Assembly: GCA_937873165.1 (NCBI GenBank) | Contig: CALMVH010000254.1 | Location: 1 to 9,437, forward strand | Source: an uncultured Rhodospirillales bacterium | Lineage (GTDB): Bacteria; Pseudomonadota; Alphaproteobacteria; CALMVH01 | Length of the DNA stretch: 9,437 bases | Direction of reading: 5' to 3' | Part shown: positions 6,148 to 9,437 of the stretch, in pieces | Layout of the letters: every line of letters starts with the position of its first letter | How positions within the stretch are numbered: position 1 is the first letter of the stretch | The notes under the pieces: model-generated | The model's database searches: none | Seen by the model: only the letters and a program-made list of their open reading frames with translations | What the model was told of the DNA's origin: nothing | Position numbers and translations under genes: made by a program

Positions 6148-6188
6148 GCCGGTGCCGATCTGATAAGTGTTACGCCATTGGCACCGGC
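6148..6188. terminator. Inverted repeat between convergent genes
   Basis: A perfect 9-base inverted repeat, GCCGGTGCC (6148-6156) and GGCACCGGC (6180-6188), flanks a 23-base loop. It fills the 47-base gap between the convergent isochorismatase-fold and 296-residue genes, so it may end or protect both transcripts. Neither side has a T run, so it is not a textbook intrinsic terminator. Confidence 0.45.
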
Positions 6189-6189
6189 A

Positions 6190-7080
6190 CTAGGGGCGCG
6201 CAGCCGGGCGAGCGGCCGCGGCAGATGGCGGCTGCAGAAGCATACGCACGGCAACCTGCGCCTGCCCGGCGCGTTTTCTCAAAGCCTCCGCAGTTTCGAC
6301 CGAACTGGAAATCGGCTGGCGCCGGAACGTGTTTGCGGCTCCTGCACGCGCGGTGATAGGCCTGATACCAGAAATCGCGCGGTTGCCGATGACAGATGTC
6401 TTTTCGCTGGTTCCCAGTGCCAGATCCTGTTTGAGGAAGCTCAGTTGGCCGTTCTTGTAGACTGTCAGCGTTGCCAAACCCGAGTCGCTGTTCACTAAGA
6501 TAGTTTCCTTGCTTTTATCCTTGAAGAATCTGGTTCGTCCGGACCCAGTGGACGTAACCTCCACGTCCAGAGCATCGAACAACAACCGGGCACCTGGGCT
6601 GAATTTGAGTTTTCCGCCGGTGGATGTGACAGAAACCCCCTGCATCGACGGCAACAGTTCGTGAGCCGTGGGAGGCTTGGCGATAACGCGAGGCTTGAGT
6701 TGCTGGACAATCTTGAAGGTGACCGCTGCGGCCCTGCGCAGTTTCGCGGCTTCGTGCTCACAGTTCGCAATGCGGTAATACTGTGGACTTCCCTTCGGCC
6801 CGTGCTCCGGATGGATAATTTGTGTTTGCCTGGAGATGTTGCCGTTCATGTACAGGATGGTCGTGTCCGTCAGGAAATCGCGGTCGGATCGCTTCAGCAC
6901 GATCGTGCCGTCCGCATGTTCGGTGATACTGGCGACGACCTTATCGCCTGTGACCTCGACGCGGCACGTATCCTCGGGTTCGGCATAGGTAAGCCGCTTT
7001 TCCAGGTCGCGGGGCACGGCTACGCCAAGGGCGCGGAAAACCCTGGGTACAAGCCGGTCGCGCAATGGGCGAATATCCAT
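6190..7080 (-). CDS. Unrecognised 296-residue protein, divergent from groES
   Basis: I do not recognise this protein. It has no signal peptide or membrane segment. The first 13 residues, MDIRPLRDRLVPR, resemble the start of GroES (here MNFRPLHDRVLVR, 7 of 13 identical). Residues 40-70 (VEVTGDKVVA, then DGTIVLKRSDRDF) faintly recall GroES strands, but the rest is unlike it. Residues 100-135 are basic and helical. Residues 149-217 look beta-rich, with VTSTG occurring twice (151-155 and 175-179). The tail from about 240 is Arg/Ala-rich and ends AAAARPAARP. The ATG has only a weak GCGGG five bases upstream. It is transcribed away from groES, its start 155 bases from the groES ATG, and converges on the YecD-like gene. 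It is long, with codon use like its neighbours, so probably a real gene, but function is unknown. Confidence 0.65.
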   Translation of the reverse strand: MDIRPLRDRLVPRVFRALGVAVPRDLEKRLTYAEPEDTCRVEVTGDKVVASITEHADGTIVLKRSDRDFLTDTTILYMNGNISRQTQIIHPEHGPKGSPQYYRIANCEHEAAKLRRAAAVTFKIVQQLKPRVIAKPPTAHELLPSMQGVSVTSTGGKLKFSPGARLLFDALDVEVTSTGSGRTRFFKDKSKETILVNSDSGLATLTVYKNGQLSFLKQDLALGTSEKTSVIGNRAISGIRPITARAGAANTFRRQPISSSVETAEALRKRAGQAQVAVRMLLQPPSAAAARPAARP

Positions 7081-7105
7081 TTTTTCCCGCTATTTAACTG
7101 TTGAT

Positions 7106-7134
7106 AAACTATCTCATTATTGCGGCTCTTGCAA
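7106..7134 (-). promoter_or_regulatory. Possible promoter of the 296-residue gene, sharing its -35 with groES
   Basis: On the minus strand TTGCAA (7134-7129), a 17-base spacer and TAGTTT (7111-7106) form a moderate sigma-70-like pair. TTGCAA is its own reverse complement, so the same six bases can be the -35 for both divergent promoters. The expected start would be near 7099, about 19 bases before the ATG. This is inference from spacing. Confidence 0.3.
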
Positions 7135-7157
7135 ACAGTCTTAACAGTTCGTATATA
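7129..7157 (+). promoter_or_regulatory. groESL promoter (sigma-70 type)
   Basis: TTGCAA (7129-7134) and TATATA (7152-7157) are separated by exactly 17 bases. Transcription would start near 7164, inside the CIRCE element, so bound HrcA would block initiation. No heat-shock-sigma promoter of comparable quality was seen between 7081 and 7235. Confidence 0.7.
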
Positions 7158-7158
7158 T

Positions 7159-7185
7159 CTGGCACTCGCCGGGGCCGAGTGCTAA
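7159..7185 (+). promoter_or_regulatory. CIRCE operator for HrcA
   Basis: CTGGCACTC, nine bases, then GAGTGCTAA matches the CIRCE consensus TTAGCACTC-N9-GAGTGCTAA. The right arm is perfect and the left arm differs at two outer positions. The spacer is exactly nine. It overlaps the predicted start of transcription and would lie in the leader about 50 bases before groES, the classic arrangement for HrcA repression, relieved when GroEL is occupied by unfolded protein. hrcA itself is not in the window. Confidence 0.93.
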
Positions 7186-7235
7186 CAACCCCGCGACCAT
7201 CGTATTTTACCTCATTATTTGGGAGAAGCAGTTTC

Positions 7236-7550
7236 ATGAATTTCCGTCCCTTGCACGACCGCGTGCTGGTTCGCCGCATCGAGTCCGACGAGAAGACCCG
7301 CGGCGGCATTATCATCCCCGATACGGCCAAGGAAAAGCCGATCGAAGGCGAAGTGCTGGCAATCGGCACGGGCACCCGCAACGAGCAGGGCCAGGTCACG
7401 CCGCTGGACGTCAAGGTCGGCGACCGCATCCTGTTCGGCAAGTGGTCGGGCACCGAGGTCAAGGTCGACGGTGAGGACCTGGTCGTCATGAAGGAAAGCG
7501 ACGTGATGGGTGTGATCGAGGGATCGACAGCCACCGCCAAAGCCGCCTGA
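7236..7550 (+). CDS. groES: GroES co-chaperonin (Cpn10)
   Basis: The 104-residue product forms the heptameric lid of the GroEL folding chamber in the cytosol. It has the full family pattern: MNFRPLHDRVLVRR at the N-terminus, the mobile loop that docks on GroEL with GGIIIP at 23-28, GxVLAIGTG, VKVGDRILFGKWSGTEVKVDGE, and the ending VMKESDVMGVIE. Length is slightly above the usual 95-97 because of a short Ala-rich tail (GSTATAKAA). The reading frame is open upstream of 7236, but the ATG at 7236 with GGGAG (7221-7225) ten bases before it gives the correct N-terminus. It lies 33 bases upstream of groEL and is controlled by the CIRCE operator. Confidence 0.98.
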   Translation: MNFRPLHDRVLVRRIESDEKTRGGIIIPDTAKEKPIEGEVLAIGTGTRNEQGQVTPLDVKVGDRILFGKWSGTEVKVDGEDLVVMKESDVMGVIEGSTATAKAA

Positions 7551-7583
7551 AACATTTAAACTCTGCAAACCAAGGAATAACAG

Positions 7584-9224
<1,641 letters not shown>

Positions 9225-9250
9225 GAGTCCCTTTAACCAAAGGGAAACTC
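9225..9250 (+). other. Hairpin directly after the groEL stop
   Basis: GAGT-CCCTTT (9225-9234), loop AACC, then AAAGGG-AA-ACTC (9239-9250) folds into a stem of six plus four pairs with a two-base bulge. It starts immediately after the stop codon and has no T run after it, so it is more likely a 3'-end stabiliser or part of a tandem terminator than an independent terminator. Confidence 0.5.
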
Positions 9251-9265
9251 GCGGAGTTCAGGATG

Positions 9266-9295
9266 GGGGCCACGGAGAAATCCGCGGCCCCTTTT
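9266..9295 (+). terminator. Intrinsic terminator of the groESL operon
   Basis: GGGGCC (9266-9271) pairs with GGCCCC (9286-9291), and inside it CGGA pairs with TCCG around a GAAA tetraloop, with one A/C mismatch between the helices. TTTT follows at 9292-9295. This is a strong GC-rich stem with a short T run, about 40 bases after groEL. The next gene starts 15 bases further on. Confidence 0.85.
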
Positions 9296-9310
9296 CCATG
9301 GATGGTTTGC

Positions 9311-9437
9311 ATGAAACCGCGTCAGGGTCTCGCCCTTCCAATCGTTCTTTCCATTTTGTCTGCGCCTGTGAGCCACGCTTTTGCGCAGCAATACGCGATA
9401 CCGACCCCCGCCGTACAGGCGCCGCCCCAGCCCATCC
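9311..9437 (+). CDS. Exported protein, 5' end only (runs off right edge)
   Basis: The 42 visible residues are a clear Sec signal peptide (MKPRQGLALPIVLSILSAPVSHAFA, cleavage expected after AFA at 23-25) followed by a Pro/Gln/Ala-rich mature start (QQYAIPTPAVQAPPQPI). The mature start resembles in style the Pro/Gln-rich segments of the exported proteins at 4417-5549, but too little is visible to call homology. The ATG at 9311 has GGATGG (9300-9305) as a weak ribosome site; an in-frame ATG at 9302 would add three residues. The start lies 15 bases after the T run of the groEL terminator, so no separate promoter fits between them. Function is unknown. Confidence 0.6.
   Translation, partial: MKPRQGLALPIVLSILSAPVSHAFAQQYAIPTPAVQAPPQPI

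Noticed and set aside
7101..7235. Upstream extension of groES
   Set aside because: It would translate the promoter and CIRCE; the family N-terminus begins exactly at 7236 with a ribosome site.

Overview
The window is a stretch of ordinary-looking chromosome from a high-GC Gram-negative bacterium, most likely an alphaproteobacterium. GroES/GroEL are alphaproteobacterial in style, their operon carries a CIRCE operator (HrcA control), and a 115-residue protein with an HGDHFHVGDAV core resembles a family I associate with Rhodospirillales/Acetobacteraceae. The genus cannot be fixed from sequence alone. No insertion sequence, integrase, CRISPR array or prophage gene is visible.

Layout. Positions 1-126 (minus) hold the start of a predicted lipoprotein gene that runs off the left edge. 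After a roughly 210-base spacer comes tRNA-Arg(ACG) (339-414), followed only 28 bases later by a TpsB/FhaC-type outer-membrane transporter (443-2224). That gene converges on a two-gene minus-strand operon: a small His-rich conserved protein (3982-4329) and a TPR protein with a GT9-like glycosyltransferase domain (2308-3969). The convergent ends share a hairpin that could terminate in both directions. An 87-base divergent spacer then leads to a tight plus-strand operon (4417-6142) of two related exported proteins, with a 4-base ATGA overlap, and a YecD-type isochorismatase-fold protein. This converges on an unrecognised 296-residue gene (6190-7080, minus). A divergent regulatory region (7081-7235) holds the groES promoter and CIRCE, followed by groES (7236-7550) and groEL (7584-9224). 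Two hairpins, the second a strong intrinsic terminator, precede the 5' end of another exported protein (9311 to the right edge).

How the genes may work together. groES and groEL make the cytosolic folding chamber under heat-shock control. The TpsB transporter next to a TPR-glycosyltransferase recalls the adhesin exporter plus glycosyltransferase logic of HMW1B/HMW1C, but no TpsA substrate lies in the window and the two genes are convergent, so the link is a hypothesis. The middle operon pairs two periplasmic or secreted proteins sharing a helix-G-x-L-helix motif with a cytoplasmic hydrolase-fold protein that has glycine where the family's catalytic cysteine should be.

Most worth checking: the secreted pair with the YecD-like protein, the orphan TpsB and its neighbouring glycosyltransferase, and the GroES-like N-terminus on the gene divergent from groES. 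None is proven to be a new system.
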